A DNA stretch of 64,000 bases from Mycobacterium sp. 1423905.2 (GTDB taxonomy: Bacteria; Actinomycetota; Actinomycetes; Mycobacteriales; Mycobacteriaceae): assembly GCF_001673155.1 (NCBI RefSeq), contig NZ_LZLE01000325.1:1-64000 (forward strand), written 5' to 3'. Numbering within the stretch: position 1 is the stretch's first letter; every line of letters starts with the position of its first letter. Both the position numbers and the translations under genes were made by a program. The notes beneath the pieces were generated by a model. The model was given only the letters and a program-made list of their open reading frames with translations. It had not been told where the DNA came from and made no database searches. This document shows, one piece after another, positions 25,397 to 35,567 of the stretch.

Positions 25397-25690
25397 TCAG
25401 ATGTCGGTTGTGGTGTACCGGGTCTTGACCGGCGGCGCGGCGAGCAGCGGGGGCAACTCGGTCAGCCGACCCTCTCCGGCGCGGAACTTGCGGTAAGCCT
25501 CGTCGTGCTCGACGCTCTCCCAGATCTCATAGATCAGCCAGTGGCCGTCGTCGGCGTCGTCGACGAGTACATCGGTGCGAAGATTCCCGTCGAAGGCGCG
25601 GGTGTCTTGCAGCGCGCGGCCCATGACATCGCGCGCCGCGGACACCGAGTCCGGCTTGATCTTGAGTTCGAGTATCACAGTGACGGGAAT
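25397..25690 (-). CDS. Antibiotic biosynthesis monooxygenase (ABM) domain protein
   Basis: A 97-residue dimeric alpha/beta-barrel protein, the YgiN/quinol monooxygenase type. Features are VTVILELKIKPDSVSAARDV, HWLIYEIWESVEHDEAYRKF and a PPLLAAPPVKTRY C-terminus. The only strong ribosome site (AAGGAG) lies six bases before an ATT at 25690. The nearest canonical codon is a GTG at 25678, 18 bases from that site, giving 93 residues. An ATT start, known from infC, is therefore proposed. Such proteins act as cofactor-free oxygenases or heme/quinone-binding proteins; substrate unknown. Convergent with the LLM gene. Confidence 0.8.
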   Translation of the reverse strand: MPVTVILELKIKPDSVSAARDVMGRALQDTRAFDGNLRTDVLVDDADDGHWLIYEIWESVEHDEAYRKFRAGEGRLTELPPLLAAPPVKTRYTTTDI

Positions 25691-25727
25691 GGTCGTCTCC
25701 TTCTTTCGGGGTGATCAGCGATCGGTG

Positions 25728-27644
25728 CTAATCACCGGTGCGAGTGAACGTCTGCTCGAAGCCGGTGTTCACCGCGCAGGCCCCCGTTTGTTCCTGGTGG
25801 CCGTGCCCGATCAGCGACGTTATCGGATCGTCCGGGGGAGCCGGCAACGGGAACTGGGCGATGATACTGAAATGCGTTGTGCCACCGGCCGGGCACTTGT
25901 AGTCCTGCTCGGTATTCAGGGTCCATATTCCGTTGGCGAAGATCAACGGTGAGTCGCCCGCGCGGCCGTGGAAGTAGCTGATGCACCGTTCGCCGGTGCG
26001 AAGGCACTGCGTGACGACGTCGGACTCGCCCGACTGTTTAGGCTGCTCGGTGTTGAACGACCTCAGCACGCGGTAGTGGCCGTGCAGTGCTGCGGCCGGA
26101 GACGCCACCCGCGGTGGCACGGTGGCCGGATCGGTGAGCGTCTTGACGTCGACGTCACCGGTGCGCGTGAAGGTGACGGTCCTTTTGTCTCGGCAGGTGC
26201 TTGCGCTGGTGCGGCTGAATTCACCGGTGAGGGTGCCGTCGGGTGCCGGGTGCAACACGAACACTTGCCAGAATTCGGCGGGAGCACCGTGGCATTGGTC
26301 GGACGCGAGCGAGACCGCGACCCAGTCCCCGTCGACCTGGTCGAACACCGTGGTTGCCGCCAGCGTGGCGTCTCCGTCGAGGCGGGCGCCGGTGGCCACG
26401 CATCCGCTGCCCCCGCAGAACGAGCGCAGGCCGTAGCTGGCCATCACCGATTTGCCGTTGCCGCCGGGATTGCCGTCGAGATCGGTGAGCGGGCCGAAGT
26501 CGACGCGGTAGGTGCCGGTGAACGCCGGCAGCGGCGGGGGCGGCGGACTGGCGGGTGCTGCGACCGCGGTAGTGGTGGGCGGCGCGGCGGCAACGGCGGT
26601 GGTGGTCGTGCTGGGCGCGGCGTTGGTCGCATGGCGGCGCGACTGGCTGAGCGTGACGCCGGCAAAGACAGCACCGATGACGATCAGTGCCGCCGCGACC
26701 AGCGCGCCGATCACGACGGCGGGTCGCTGGATCAACCGCCGGCGAGGCGATGATTGGCCGACCGGCGCGGTGATCGCAATGGCGGGCTGAGTGGCTCGGG
26801 TGTCCGGGTACAGGTGGGTGGTGAGTTGGGTGGCGAAGTCGGTGCAGGTGGGGTAGCGGTGGTTGGGGTCTTTGGCGAGTGCGGTGGCGAAGATGGGGTC
26901 GAGGTGGGCGAGTTCGGGTCGGCGGGTGCCGATGAATGGTGGTGGGGCGCTGACGTGTTGGGCGATGACCACGGTCGGGTTGGGGTCGGTGTAGGGCGGG
27001 GTGCCGGTCAGCAGTTCAAAGGCGGTGCAGGCCAGGGCGTATTGGTCGGCGCGGCCGTCGATGGTGTGGCCGCGTAGTTGTTCGGGGGCGGCGTAGGCCA
27101 CGGTGCCCACGGCGACGTTGGTGGCGGTGAGTTTGGCGGAGTCGTCGATGCGGCGGGCGATGCCGAAGTCGGCCAGGTAGATGCGGCGGGCGTGGGCGTC
27201 GGGGTCGGTGAGCAAGATGTTGGCGGGTTTGACGTCGCGGTGTAGTAGGCCGCGGTGGTGGGCGTAGTCCAGTGCGGAGGCCACCGCGGTGATGATGGCG
27301 GCGACTTCGTCGGCGGGCATGCCGCTTTGGTAGCGCTCGGCGAGTAGGCGGGCCGCGTCGGTGCCCGCGACGTAGTCCATGGAGATCCAGAACTGTCCGT
27401 CGTGTTCGCCGCGGTCGTGGATGGACACGATGTGGGGGTGGGACAGGCCCGCGGCCAGGTCGGCTTCGCGGGCGAACCGGGCCCGGTATTCGGCGTCGCT
27501 GGTGAACTCCGCGGGCAACACCTTGAGGGCGTCTTCGCGAGGTAACCGCGGATGAGTGGCCAGATACACCCGACCCATGCCACCGGCACCGAGCACCCGC
27601 AAGATCGTGTACCCGGCAAAGACCTGGCCTACTTCAAGCAACAT
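25728..27644 (-). CDS. Receptor Ser/Thr protein kinase, PknF-like, copy A
   Basis: A 638-residue transmembrane kinase. The kinase domain spans about 10-275: glycine loop [10 protein letters not shown], Lys41, catalytic HRDVKPAN with Asp137, DFG Asp159, and an activation loop with TATNVAVGT. One membrane helix is at 309-332. A Thr/Pro-rich linker leads to an exported part of about 260 residues made of two repeats, each starting with a GxYRV strand (about 377 and in the second half) and ending FTRTGD. Cysteines are likely disulfide-bonded. Codons for residues 6-278 are nearly identical in DNA to copy B; the exported part is not. The signal sensed is unknown. Confidence 0.93.
   Translation of the reverse strand: MLLEVGQVFAGYTILRVLGAGGMGRVYLATHPRLPREDALKVLPAEFTSDAEYRARFAREADLAAGLSHPHIVSIHDRGEHDGQFWISMDYVAGTDAARLLAERYQSGMPADEVAAIITAVASALDYAHHRGLLHRDVKPANILLTDPDAHARRIYLADFGIARRIDDSAKLTATNVAVGTVAYAAPEQLRGHTIDGRADQYALACTAFELLTGTPPYTDPNPTVVIAQHVSAPPPFIGTRRPELAHLDPIFATALAKDPNHRYPTCTDFATQLTTHLYPDTRATQPAIAITAPVGQSSPRRRLIQRPAVVIGALVAAALIVIGAVFAGVTLSQSRRHATNAAPSTTTTAVAAAPPTTTAVAAPASPPPPPLPAFTGTYRVDFGPLTDLDGNPGGNGKSVMASYGLRSFCGGSGCVATGARLDGDATLAATTVFDQVDGDWVAVSLASDQCHGAPAEFWQVFVLHPAPDGTLTGEFSRTSASTCRDKRTVTFTRTGDVDVKTLTDPATVPPRVASPAAALHGHYRVLRSFNTEQPKQSGESDVVTQCLRTGERCISYFHGRAGDSPLIFANGIWTLNTEQDYKCPAGGTTHFSIIAQFPLPAPPDDPITSLIGHGHQEQTGACAVNTGFEQTFTRTGD
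26812..27629. repeat. 818-bp near-identical block, copy A
   Basis: This segment of kinase A matches 28785-29602 of kinase B base for base except at 27537 and 27540 (offset 1973). It covers the kinase domain only; sequence diverges sharply at both ends, including at the fifth codon and at the juxtamembrane linker. The identity in silent positions shows a very recent duplication or gene conversion. Confidence 0.95.
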
Positions 27645-27718
27645 GGCGTGAATGCTAAACGGGGATGACCAGCGCAGGCTAGCGACAAAGTTGGGATCGG
27701 TAGGCGCACGCCGTCGCG

Positions 27719-29617
27719 CTAGTCGCTTGTGCGCGTGAATGTTTCGTCAAAATCGATACTGACCGCACACGCGCCGATCTGGGTCCAGTGTCCGTGGCCG
27801 CTCAGCGCCGGTACCGGATCTTGGACCGGCGCAGGCAGTGGATGCTGCGCGGTGGCTTTCAGGCTGGCCGGGCTCCCGTCCGGGCAGTTGCCGTTGGTCG
27901 AGTCGTCCCACGTCCACGTCCCGGCCGCGAAAACCAGTGGCACGTCACCGGATTTGGCGTGGAAGTAGCTCATGCACCGTTCGCCGTTGCGCAGGCAGTT
28001 GGTGGTGATGCCGGAGTTGCCCAGCTGTTGTGGGCCACCGTTGGCGAACGTCCGGGTCAGCTGATAGTGACCGTGGAACGCTTCGGCCGGTGACACCACC
28101 CGCGGCGGTAGCGTCGCCGGATCGGGCAGCGTGATGTCGAGGTCGCCGGTGCGGGTGAAGGTGACCGTTCGCTTCTCCTGGCAGTTGTTGCGAGCGGTCC
28201 GGGTGTGTTCACCGGCAAGCGTGCCGTCCGGACGCGGTTGCAGCGTGAAGACTTCCCAGATCTCGCCGGCGAAGTCCCGGCACGGGCTGGTGGTCAGGCC
28301 AACGGCCAACCAGCGCCCCTCGACTTGGTCGAAAACCAACGACGAGGCGAACGCCCGTTCGCCGCCGCCCAGGCGGGATGCGGTCGCAATGCAACCGGCG
28401 GGGCCGCAGGTCGAGCGCAGTCCATAGGTCCCGGATGACGTTGCGGCACCGGCTTTTTGCTGCCCGTCGAGATCGGTGAGCTGGCCGAAGTCCACGCGGT
28501 AGGTGCCGGTGAACGGCCCGACGACGCTCGGCGCTGCGCTAGACGGAGGCGCGGCGGCGGTCGCGGTGCTGCGCAGGGGCGGGGCGGTCGAGGCTTGATG
28601 GTGTTTTTGGGTGAGGGTGACCCCGGTGATGACGGCGGCGATGATGAGCACGGCGACGGCGATCAGGGCGCCGATGACGACGGCGGAGCGTCGGGTGGTC
28701 GGTGGATGTGAGATCGGGATGGGAATGGCGGGTTGGGTGTCTTTGGCGTGCAGGGCGGTGACCAGGTCGCGGTGGTCGGGGTTGAGGTGGGTGGTGAGTT
28801 GGGTGGCGAAGTCGGTGCAGGTGGGGTAGCGGTGGTTGGGGTCTTTGGCGAGTGCGGTGGCGAAGATGGGGTCGAGGTGGGCGAGTTCGGGTCGGCGGGT
28901 GCCGATGAATGGTGGTGGGGCGCTGACGTGTTGGGCGATGACCACGGTCGGGTTGGGGTCGGTGTAGGGCGGGGTGCCGGTCAGCAGTTCAAAGGCGGTG
29001 CAGGCCAGGGCGTATTGGTCGGCGCGGCCGTCGATGGTGTGGCCGCGTAGTTGTTCGGGGGCGGCGTAGGCCACGGTGCCCACGGCGACGTTGGTGGCGG
29101 TGAGTTTGGCGGAGTCGTCGATGCGGCGGGCGATGCCGAAGTCGGCCAGGTAGATGCGGCGGGCGTGGGCGTCGGGGTCGGTGAGCAAGATGTTGGCGGG
29201 TTTGACGTCGCGGTGTAGTAGGCCGCGGTGGTGGGCGTAGTCCAGTGCGGAGGCCACCGCGGTGATGATGGCGGCGACTTCGTCGGCGGGCATGCCGCTT
29301 TGGTAGCGCTCGGCGAGTAGGCGGGCCGCGTCGGTGCCCGCGACGTAGTCCATGGAGATCCAGAACTGTCCGTCGTGTTCGCCGCGGTCGTGGATGGACA
29401 CGATGTGGGGGTGGGACAGGCCCGCGGCCAGGTCGGCTTCGCGGGCGAACCGGGCCCGGTATTCGGCGTCGCTGGTGAACTCCGCGGGCAACACCTTGAG
29501 GGCGTCTTCACGCGGTAACCGCGGATGAGTGGCCAGATACACCCGACCCATGCCACCGGCACCGAGCACCCGCAAGATCGTGTACCCGGCAAAGACCTGG
29601 CCCGCCTCGAGCGACAT
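27719..29617 (-). CDS. Receptor Ser/Thr protein kinase, PknF-like, copy B
   Basis: A 632-residue kinase with the same plan as copy A. Its catalytic residues (Lys41, Asp137, Asp159) are the same. The juxtamembrane segment (281-310) is different and longer, and the membrane helix is at about 311-334. The exported part again has two repeats ([15 protein letters not shown], then [11 protein letters not shown]), ending FTRTSD, with Cys positions kept but overall sequence clearly diverged. ATG at 29617 is chosen because the [12 protein letters not shown] start aligns with copy A and PknF; codons upstream look random. Two receptors with one kinase output and different sensors are implied. Confidence 0.92.
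   Translation of the reverse strand: MSLEAGQVFAGYTILRVLGAGGMGRVYLATHPRLPREDALKVLPAEFTSDAEYRARFAREADLAAGLSHPHIVSIHDRGEHDGQFWISMDYVAGTDAARLLAERYQSGMPADEVAAIITAVASALDYAHHRGLLHRDVKPANILLTDPDAHARRIYLADFGIARRIDDSAKLTATNVAVGTVAYAAPEQLRGHTIDGRADQYALACTAFELLTGTPPYTDPNPTVVIAQHVSAPPPFIGTRRPELAHLDPIFATALAKDPNHRYPTCTDFATQLTTHLNPDHRDLVTALHAKDTQPAIPIPISHPPTTRRSAVVIGALIAVAVLIIAAVITGVTLTQKHHQASTAPPLRSTATAAAPPSSAAPSVVGPFTGTYRVDFGQLTDLDGQQKAGAATSSGTYGLRSTCGPAGCIATASRLGGGERAFASSLVFDQVEGRWLAVGLTTSPCRDFAGEIWEVFTLQPRPDGTLAGEHTRTARNNCQEKRTVTFTRTGDLDITLPDPATLPPRVVSPAEAFHGHYQLTRTFANGGPQQLGNSGITTNCLRNGERCMSYFHAKSGDVPLVFAAGTWTWDDSTNGNCPDGSPASLKATAQHPLPAPVQDPVPALSGHGHWTQIGACAVSIDFDETFTRTSD
28785..29602. repeat. 818-bp near-identical block, copy B
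   Basis: Partner of the block at 26812-27629. It carries the kinase domain of copy B. The two mismatches are at 29510 and 29513, near the N-terminal end of the genes, both in third-position-like changes that keep the protein the same. Confidence 0.95.
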
Positions 29618-29749
29618 GGCCAAATCGTAAAGCTTCGCCGGTGTCGGCAGCGCCGACAGTGGACAACCAGGAGGGAGAATGGGATTTCCACTTTGGCGGA
29701 ATGCTGTTGTACCGTTTGGTGAGCCGCTTTTACCACGGAGGATCCCTCG

Positions 29750-30163
29750 ATGCAGAAGGCGCTGGACCCCCACATCTCCACCTGGCCGGACGACGAGCCC
29801 CAACTGGTCGGCAGTCGGTGCGGCGGCTGTGGAGCCACCACTTTCCCGGTCCAGCAGCTATGCCCGCGCTGTAGCGGATCGGACATGAGCGAGGTGTTGT
29901 TGCCCCGCCGCGGCACAGTGGTGGCCTGGACCACCCAGGGTTTTCCGCCCGGAGCGCCCTACGCCGGTCCGGCCGGCAAAGATTTCGTGCCCTTCGGTGT
30001 GGGCTTGATTCAGCTCGGCGATGTGATCCGGGTCGAGGGTCGGCTCACCGAAAACGACCCTGCCAAGCTGCAATTCGGGCAAGAGGTCGAGCTGACCATG
30101 GTGCCGTTGACCACCGACGCCGACGGCGACGAAATTGTCACGTTCGCATTCCAGCCGGTCTAG
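29750..30163 (+). CDS. Zn-ribbon/OB-fold protein (DUF35 family)
   Basis: A 137-residue protein. The N-terminal rubredoxin-like Zn ribbon has the four ligands CGGC (GSRCGGCG) and CPRC (QLCPRCSG). An OB-fold follows ([33 protein letters not shown]). DUF35 proteins bind acyl-CoA and act as an obligate partner of thiolase-like enzymes such as the steroid aldolase Ltp2 or of hydratases such as ChsH1-ChsH2. The partner gene follows 46 bases downstream. ATG at 29750 has an ACGGAGGA ribosome site. Confidence 0.87.
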   Translation: MQKALDPHISTWPDDEPQLVGSRCGGCGATTFPVQQLCPRCSGSDMSEVLLPRRGTVVAWTTQGFPPGAPYAGPAGKDFVPFGVGLIQLGDVIRVEGRLTENDPAKLQFGQEVELTMVPLTTDADGDEIVTFAFQPV

Positions 30164-30209
30164 TGCCGAGTGAAGCGGGTCGCCACCGTCTATTCAGGAG
30201 ATGCCATCA

Positions 30210-31355
30210 ATGACCAATGACGTAGCCATCGTCGGTGTGGGCCTGCATCCTTTCGGCAGGTTCGAGAAGACCGCTATGCAGATGGGTGCGGAGGCGATCC
30301 AAACCGCGCTCGCCGACGCCGGTGTGGAGTGGAAAGACATACAGTTCGGCTTCGGCGGCAGCCACGAGGTGTCCAACCCCGACGCGGTGACCCGATTGGT
30401 GGGCTTGACGGGCATCACCTTCACCAATGTGTTCAACGCCTGCGCCACCGCGGCCAGCGCCATCCAGCAGACGGCCGACACGATTCGGTTGGGGAAGTAC
30501 GACATCGGCATCGCCATTGGTTTGGACAAGCATCCGCGCGGCGCGTTCACCGACGACCCCGCCAAGCTGGCGCTGCCACAGTGGTATGCCCAGAACGGCC
30601 AGTTCGTCACCACCAAGTTCTTCGGAATGAAGGCCAACAAGTACCTGCACGACCACAACATCTCCCCGGTCACCTTGGCCAAGGTCGCCGCCAAGAACTA
30701 CCGCAATGGATCAATGAATCCAAATGCGTTCCGGCGCAAGGCGCTTGGTGAAGAGGAGATCCTCAACTCGACCGTGCTCAACTACCCGCTGACGCAGTAC
30801 ATGTTCTGCGCCCCCGACGAGGGCGCCGCGGCGGTGGTGATGTGCCGCGCCGACCTGGCGCACCAGTACACCGACAAGCCGGTGTATGTGCGCGCCAGCG
30901 AAATCCGCACCCGTCGGTACGGCGCCTACGAAGTCCATGCCACCTTCGCCCCGCTCGACGAGGACTCCTCACCCACGGTCTACGCGGCCAAGGCCGCCTA
31001 CGAAGCCGCCGGCATCGGACCGGAAGACGTCGACGTGGCCCAACTGCAGGACACCGACGCCGGTGCCGAGGTCATCCACATGGCCGAGACCGGGCTGTGC
31101 GCCGACGGTGAACAAGAAAAGCTGCTCGCCGACGGCGCCACCGAGATCAGCGGATCGCTGCCGATCAACACCGACGGCGGGCTGATCGCCAACGGCGAAC
31201 CGATCGGCGCGTCGGGGCTGCGCCAGGTGCACGAGCTGGTGCGCCAGCTACGCGGTGAGGCGGGCGAGCGGCAGGTGCCCGGCAACCCGCGCGTGGGACT
31301 GGCGCAGGTGTACGGCGCACCGGGCACCGCGTCCGCGACGATCCTGTCGCTCTGA
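30210..31355 (+). CDS. Thiolase-like lipid-transfer protein (Ltp type)
   Basis: A 381-residue thiolase-fold protein. The position of the thiolase nucleophile has Cys in FNACATAASA. In the C-terminal motif the usual GHP His is replaced: NTDGGLIANGEPIGASG has Glu. Classical thiolysis is therefore doubtful, and a retro-aldolase or other C-C lyase role with the DUF35 partner fits better, as with Ltp2 in sterol side-chain removal. ATG at 30210 is nine bases after CAGGAG; the ATG at 30201 touches the ribosome site and is unlikely. This pair is not in the M. tuberculosis gene order at this point. Confidence 0.88.
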   Translation: MTNDVAIVGVGLHPFGRFEKTAMQMGAEAIQTALADAGVEWKDIQFGFGGSHEVSNPDAVTRLVGLTGITFTNVFNACATAASAIQQTADTIRLGKYDIGIAIGLDKHPRGAFTDDPAKLALPQWYAQNGQFVTTKFFGMKANKYLHDHNISPVTLAKVAAKNYRNGSMNPNAFRRKALGEEEILNSTVLNYPLTQYMFCAPDEGAAAVVMCRADLAHQYTDKPVYVRASEIRTRRYGAYEVHATFAPLDEDSSPTVYAAKAAYEAAGIGPEDVDVAQLQDTDAGAEVIHMAETGLCADGEQEKLLADGATEISGSLPINTDGGLIANGEPIGASGLRQVHELVRQLRGEAGERQVPGNPRVGLAQVYGAPGTASATILSL

Positions 31356-31370
31356 GTCGCGCCGTCAGGA

Positions 31371-33029
31371 CTAGATCGCCGGGCCCAGCAGGTCGTCGGC
31401 GTCGCGGATGATGTAGCCGTAGCCCTGCTCGGCCAGGAACCGCTGCCGGTGCGCGGCGTACTCGGCGTCCAAGCTGTCCCGCGCCACCACGGAGTAAAAG
31501 ATCGCGCCCCCGCCGTCGGCTTTGGGCCTCAGCAGCCGGCCCAGCCGCTGCGCCTCTTCCTGGCGTGAGCCGAAGGTTCCCGAAACCTGCACTGCCACAG
31601 ACGCTTCCGGCAAGTCGATGGAGAAGTTAGCCACCTTGGACACCACCAAAGTGGAGATCTCGCCACGGCGAAAGCCGTCGAACAGTGCTTCGCGTTCTTT
31701 GGTCCTGGTCGAGCCCTGGATCACCGGTGCGTTCAATTCGGCGCCGAGCTCCTCGAGTTGGTCGAGGTAGGCGCCGATCACCAAGGTCTGCTCGCCGGGG
31801 TGCTTGTCCAGAATCGACTTGACCACCGCGATCTTGGTGTGCACCGTCGAACACAGCCGGTAGCGTTCCTCGGGTTCGGCGGTGGCGTACATCATGCGTT
31901 CGTTGTCGGTCATGGTGACTCGGACTTCGACGCATTCGGCCGGTGCGATCCAGCCCTGCGCTTCGATGTCTTTCCACGGCGCGTCGTAACGCTTGGGCCC
32001 GATCAGGGAGAACACGTCGCCTTCTCGGCCGTCTTCACGGATCAACGTCGCGGTCAGCCCCAGGCGGCGCTTGGACTGCAGATCGGCGGTCATCCGGAAC
32101 ACCGGCGCCGGCAACAGGTGCACCTCGTCGTAGATGATCAGTCCCCAGTCGCGGCTGTCGAACAGTTCCAGATGCCGGTATTCGCCCTTGGTGCGGCGGG
32201 TGATCATCTGGTACGTCGAGATGGTGACGGGCCGGATCTCCTTGCGCTCGCCGGAGTATTCACCGATCTCCTCCTCGGTCAGCGAGGTGCGGGCGACCAG
32301 TTCGCGTTTCCATTGCCGGGCCGCGACGATATTGGTGACCAGGATCAGCGTCGTGGCTCGCGCTTTGGCCATCGCGGCCGCGCCGACCAGCGTCTTGCCG
32401 GCACCGCAGGGCAGAACCACCACCCCCGAGCCGCCGGCCCAGAATGAGTCGGCGGCCATCTGCTGGTAGTCGCGCAGCTCCCAGCCGTCGGGCTGCAGCT
32501 CGATCTGGTGCGCCTCGCCGTCGACGTAACCGGCGAGATCCTCTGCCGGCCAACCGATCTTGAGTAGCAGCTGTTTGACCCGGCCGCGCTCGCTGGGGTG
32601 TACGACGACGGTGTCGTCATCGATGCGGTTGCCCAACATCGGGGCGATCTTCTTGTTGCGCAGCACCTCCTCGAGCACCGCGCGGTCCAGGCTGACCAGG
32701 GTCAGGCCGTGGGCGGGGTTCTTCACCAGTTGCAGGCGCCCGTAGCGGGCCATGGTGTCGACGATGTCGACCAGCAACGGCTGGGGAACCGCGTAGCGGG
32801 AGAAGCTGACCAGCGCGTCGACCACCTGCTCGGCGTCGTGGCCGGCGGCGCGGGCGTTCCACAGCGCCAGGGGCGTGATGCGGTAGGTGTGCACGTGCTC
32901 AGGTGCGCGTTCCAGCTCGGCGAACGGCGCAATGGCGGCGCGTGCGGCGTCGGCGAGTTCGTGATCGACTTCCAGCAGCACCGTCTTGTCCGACTGCACG
33001 ATCAGTGGTCCGTCAGTCATGACACCCAT
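31371..33029 (-). CDS. XPB/Ssl2-type DNA helicase (Rv0861c)
   Basis: A 552-residue superfamily 2 3'-5' helicase related to eukaryotic XPB (ERCC3). Walker A LPCGAGKTLVG has the GKT at 211-213, motif II is IIYDEVHLLPAP, the XPB-specific RED motif is LIREDGREGD, and motif VI is AQRLGRLLRPKADGG. The N-terminal 180 residues form a damage-recognition-like domain. ATG at 33029 makes TAATG with the upstream stop; an ATG at 33020 would give 549 residues. It repairs or unwinds DNA in vitro in M. tuberculosis. Encoded with the Rv0862c-type gene, a probable functional partner. Confidence 0.95.
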   Translation of the reverse strand: MGVMTDGPLIVQSDKTVLLEVDHELADAARAAIAPFAELERAPEHVHTYRITPLALWNARAAGHDAEQVVDALVSFSRYAVPQPLLVDIVDTMARYGRLQLVKNPAHGLTLVSLDRAVLEEVLRNKKIAPMLGNRIDDDTVVVHPSERGRVKQLLLKIGWPAEDLAGYVDGEAHQIELQPDGWELRDYQQMAADSFWAGGSGVVVLPCGAGKTLVGAAAMAKARATTLILVTNIVAARQWKRELVARTSLTEEEIGEYSGERKEIRPVTISTYQMITRRTKGEYRHLELFDSRDWGLIIYDEVHLLPAPVFRMTADLQSKRRLGLTATLIREDGREGDVFSLIGPKRYDAPWKDIEAQGWIAPAECVEVRVTMTDNERMMYATAEPEERYRLCSTVHTKIAVVKSILDKHPGEQTLVIGAYLDQLEELGAELNAPVIQGSTRTKEREALFDGFRRGEISTLVVSKVANFSIDLPEASVAVQVSGTFGSRQEEAQRLGRLLRPKADGGGAIFYSVVARDSLDAEYAAHRQRFLAEQGYGYIIRDADDLLGPAI

Positions 33030-35290
33030 TATCCCGAGTCGGCCGACACCACCGAGGTGATGCGGTGGATGGCAAACTCACGCAGCCGGCTGGACGCAGA
33101 ATCGAAGGCCGTCAACTGACCCCCACGGATGAGGATGGGCGATACCACCCGTTGGGTGGCCACGCCCGCCGCGTCGAGATACCCGATCAGCACCGTGTCT
33201 CGATCTTTGGCCGCGCGCTGCAGCAACGACATCGCCACGGCTGGGTCGACGCGGATGTTGCCGAACGGGGCGGCGGTCACCTTGCGCAAAACCGCCACGA
33301 CGGCGTTGAGGGTGTCGCTGCTGGGTCGCGGCGGCGGCCGATAGGGGGTGCGGCGCTGCGGCGTGGCCACCCGCGCGCCCCGGGTGCGCACATCCACGAT
33401 GGCGCCGGTCGAGTCTTCGGCCGCCGGCGCCAAACCGGCACTACGTAGCGCCGCGAGCACCTCGGCGATCGGCGCGGGAGACACCGCCACAGTCGGGGCC
33501 AGGGCCCGCAGCTGCAAGTCCTCGGCAGCCGATATGGCCTGCGCCAGCAACGCGGGATCCTCGCAGCGCACGAACGACGCGGCCATGCCGATCCGCAGTT
33601 GCCCGTGCCGCCGCGCCACATCGTCGATGAGATAAGTAAGCCCTTGGGGCACGGGCGTTTTGGAATGGATTCGGAAGAAGTTGTGCATCCAGTCGCGGGT
33701 CTTGCCGATATCGAGCGCGTGCCGGATGGAGGGCTCGCTGACCCGGTACACCATTGCGGTTCCCGCCGACTCGACGGTGGCTACCGTGGCGAGATCCTCG
33801 GCCAGATCACGCTCCAGCGGGCCGGGCACGACGATGGTCAGGTCGGCCTGGACCAGGAAGTGGTCGATCGGTTTGGGCAACGCTCGCGTCATCGCGTCGA
33901 TCGCGGCCGCGGCGTCGTTGGAGTCCAGCAGGGCGCGAGCCGGGGTGCTGATGGCGCCGCGACCGATCAGACCGACGGCGTGCCCCTCACTCAGCAGGTC
34001 GGCGACGGGCCCCGGTTGCAACCGCCGCGCCCAGCGCGGCCGGCGCCACAGCAAGGCCTCCGATGCGCTGGCCGCATCGACGCCCGCACCGGCGGGCAAC
34101 TCGGCCAGCATGTCCAGTAGTAGTCGGCGATCCAGCGGCGCCGCGGTCGAAAACAGCGAATCCGACAGCGCACCATAAGGTTTGCCGTCGGGCCCGCGAG
34201 TCCCGATCAAGGCCGGGCGACCGGGCAGGTCCAGCCAGGTGGCGGCCAGGGTGTGCCATCGCTCGGCGGCGGGCAGCGCGGTGAACCGGTCGGCGGTCGC
34301 TGTGGGCGCCCAGTACGGTCCCTCCCCGTAGGTCGGGACGGGGTCGGGTATGCCGCTGGCGATCAAACTCGCCGCGGCGCTGATCTCGAGGATCAGGCCC
34401 AACCGGGGCTCGTCGATTCCGGTCGCTTTGGCCAGGCGCTTGACCTCGCGCACTCCTAGTCCGCCGCTGCGCAGTTCGGCGACCGGGGCGGTGCCCAGGT
34501 TCTCCAGCAGCACGTCGACCTCGCGCAGCAGGTCGATGACCGCCCCGGCGGCCACCGCATCGGCGTCGGCCGGGCGGGTGGTGGTCACCACCGGGTCGGG
34601 AGCGGTGAGTCGCATTGGGCCGGGGCGCTCGCCGCGCAGCACCTGCCCGACGTGGCGGGGCAAGATCACCGTGTCGGCGTCGATGCGGCGCAGCAGTCCG
34701 GTCGCCAGCAGGCGCGGCACCGGCCGGTCCGGCGGGGCGCCGGGGGCCGCGTCGCGGGTTCGTCCCATCGGGGAGCCTTCCAGCAGGCGTTCCAGCACGT
34801 CGCGTTGCGCGTCGTCGAGCCCGTCGAGCAAGGCGGCGATCTCCCCGCCGCTGCGCGCGGAATCTTCCAGGGTGACCTGACCCGGATGCCAGGGCAGGGC
34901 GGTGGCGGCGTCGGCGGCCACCCGCACCGCCGTCTCGCCCCAGGCCAGGGCCCGGTCTTTCAGGTCCTCGAGAGCGCTGAGGACACCGCTTTCCAGGTCA
35001 CCTGCGGGCGCGTGGTCGGCGAGAAGAGCCAGCAATTTGGCCACGGGCACCGGCTCGGCATCGGCTTGCAACACCAGCAGTGCGTCGATGACGGCCAGCC
35101 GCAGGAAGTCCAGATCGTCGGTGGCGGCTTTGACCGATTGACGAGCCTGGGCCCGCGCGGCCAGCGCGGCGATGCTGCCTGGCGGGGGTTGGGCTAGATC
35201 TGGCCGCAGTTCGAGCAGCCGGATGAGCCGCTCGTCGGACAAGTCGGCCAGCCACGACCCCAGCGGTATATCCGGGGTTTGTTCGGTCAT
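33029..35290 (-). CDS. Helicase-associated C-terminal domain protein (Rv0862c type)
   Basis: A 753-residue, Ala/Leu-rich cytosolic protein. It begins [20 protein letters not shown] and has winged-helix-like repeats through the first 350 residues. The latter half includes [20 protein letters not shown] and [18 protein letters not shown], the region annotated in this family as helicase-conserved C-terminal (XPB/Ssl2-like), but without Walker motifs, so it is not a helicase itself. The stop (TAA) shares a base with the XPB ATG, giving strong translational coupling. The constant pairing suggests an XPB accessory subunit; direct proof is not visible here. Confidence 0.87.
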   Translation of the reverse strand: MTEQTPDIPLGSWLADLSDERLIRLLELRPDLAQPPPGSIAALAARAQARQSVKAATDDLDFLRLAVIDALLVLQADAEPVPVAKLLALLADHAPAGDLESGVLSALEDLKDRALAWGETAVRVAADAATALPWHPGQVTLEDSARSGGEIAALLDGLDDAQRDVLERLLEGSPMGRTRDAAPGAPPDRPVPRLLATGLLRRIDADTVILPRHVGQVLRGERPGPMRLTAPDPVVTTTRPADADAVAAGAVIDLLREVDVLLENLGTAPVAELRSGGLGVREVKRLAKATGIDEPRLGLILEISAAASLIASGIPDPVPTYGEGPYWAPTATADRFTALPAAERWHTLAATWLDLPGRPALIGTRGPDGKPYGALSDSLFSTAAPLDRRLLLDMLAELPAGAGVDAASASEALLWRRPRWARRLQPGPVADLLSEGHAVGLIGRGAISTPARALLDSNDAAAAIDAMTRALPKPIDHFLVQADLTIVVPGPLERDLAEDLATVATVESAGTAMVYRVSEPSIRHALDIGKTRDWMHNFFRIHSKTPVPQGLTYLIDDVARRHGQLRIGMAASFVRCEDPALLAQAISAAEDLQLRALAPTVAVSPAPIAEVLAALRSAGLAPAAEDSTGAIVDVRTRGARVATPQRRTPYRPPPRPSSDTLNAVVAVLRKVTAAPFGNIRVDPAVAMSLLQRAAKDRDTVLIGYLDAAGVATQRVVSPILIRGGQLTAFDSASSRLREFAIHRITSVVSADSG

Positions 35291-35360
35291 TGCTGATCAG
35301 CGTAGGCCGCACCGGCAACCTTGCGCCGCGCCCGGGTGCGCGACCTGTCAGAATGGTCCC

Positions 35361-35558
35361 GTGGCTGACACAGACGGCAAAGCGCGCAAAAGCAAGTATG
35401 TGGACAACGGCTGGCCGACCACAGACCCCGACGACCACGCGGTGAGCGAACTCGTGACCGACCGCACCGGTGCGTTGTCGCCGTTCGGCGAAGTGGTGTT
35501 TCCGGTGGACGCCGAGACCCTCCCGTATCTGCACCCGGTGACCGACGTCAACTGGTAG
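35361..35558 (+). CDS. Small conserved protein (Rv0863 type)
   Basis: A 65-residue hydrophilic protein starting at GTG 35361. The C-terminal [20 protein letters not shown] is conserved in mycobacterial Rv0863. There is no cysteine, membrane segment or known motif. It lies nine bases before moaC2 on the same strand and is divergent from the Rv0862c-type gene. Co-expression with molybdenum-cofactor genes is likely, but no function is known. Confidence 0.72.
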   Translation: MADTDGKARKSKYVDNGWPTTDPDDHAVSELVTDRTGALSPFGEVVFPVDAETLPYLHPVTDVNW

Positions 35559-35567
35559 GCCTCTCGA

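Noticed and set aside
26754-27077. Gly/Val-rich open frame on the plus strand opposite kinase A (and its copy at 28733-29050)
   Set aside because: It is the antisense of the conserved kinase domain; its PE_PGRS-like look comes from GC-rich third positions.
32598-33119. 173-codon plus-strand open frame opposite the XPB N-terminus
   Set aside because: Antisense shadow of the helicase gene, no ribosome site, no family resemblance.
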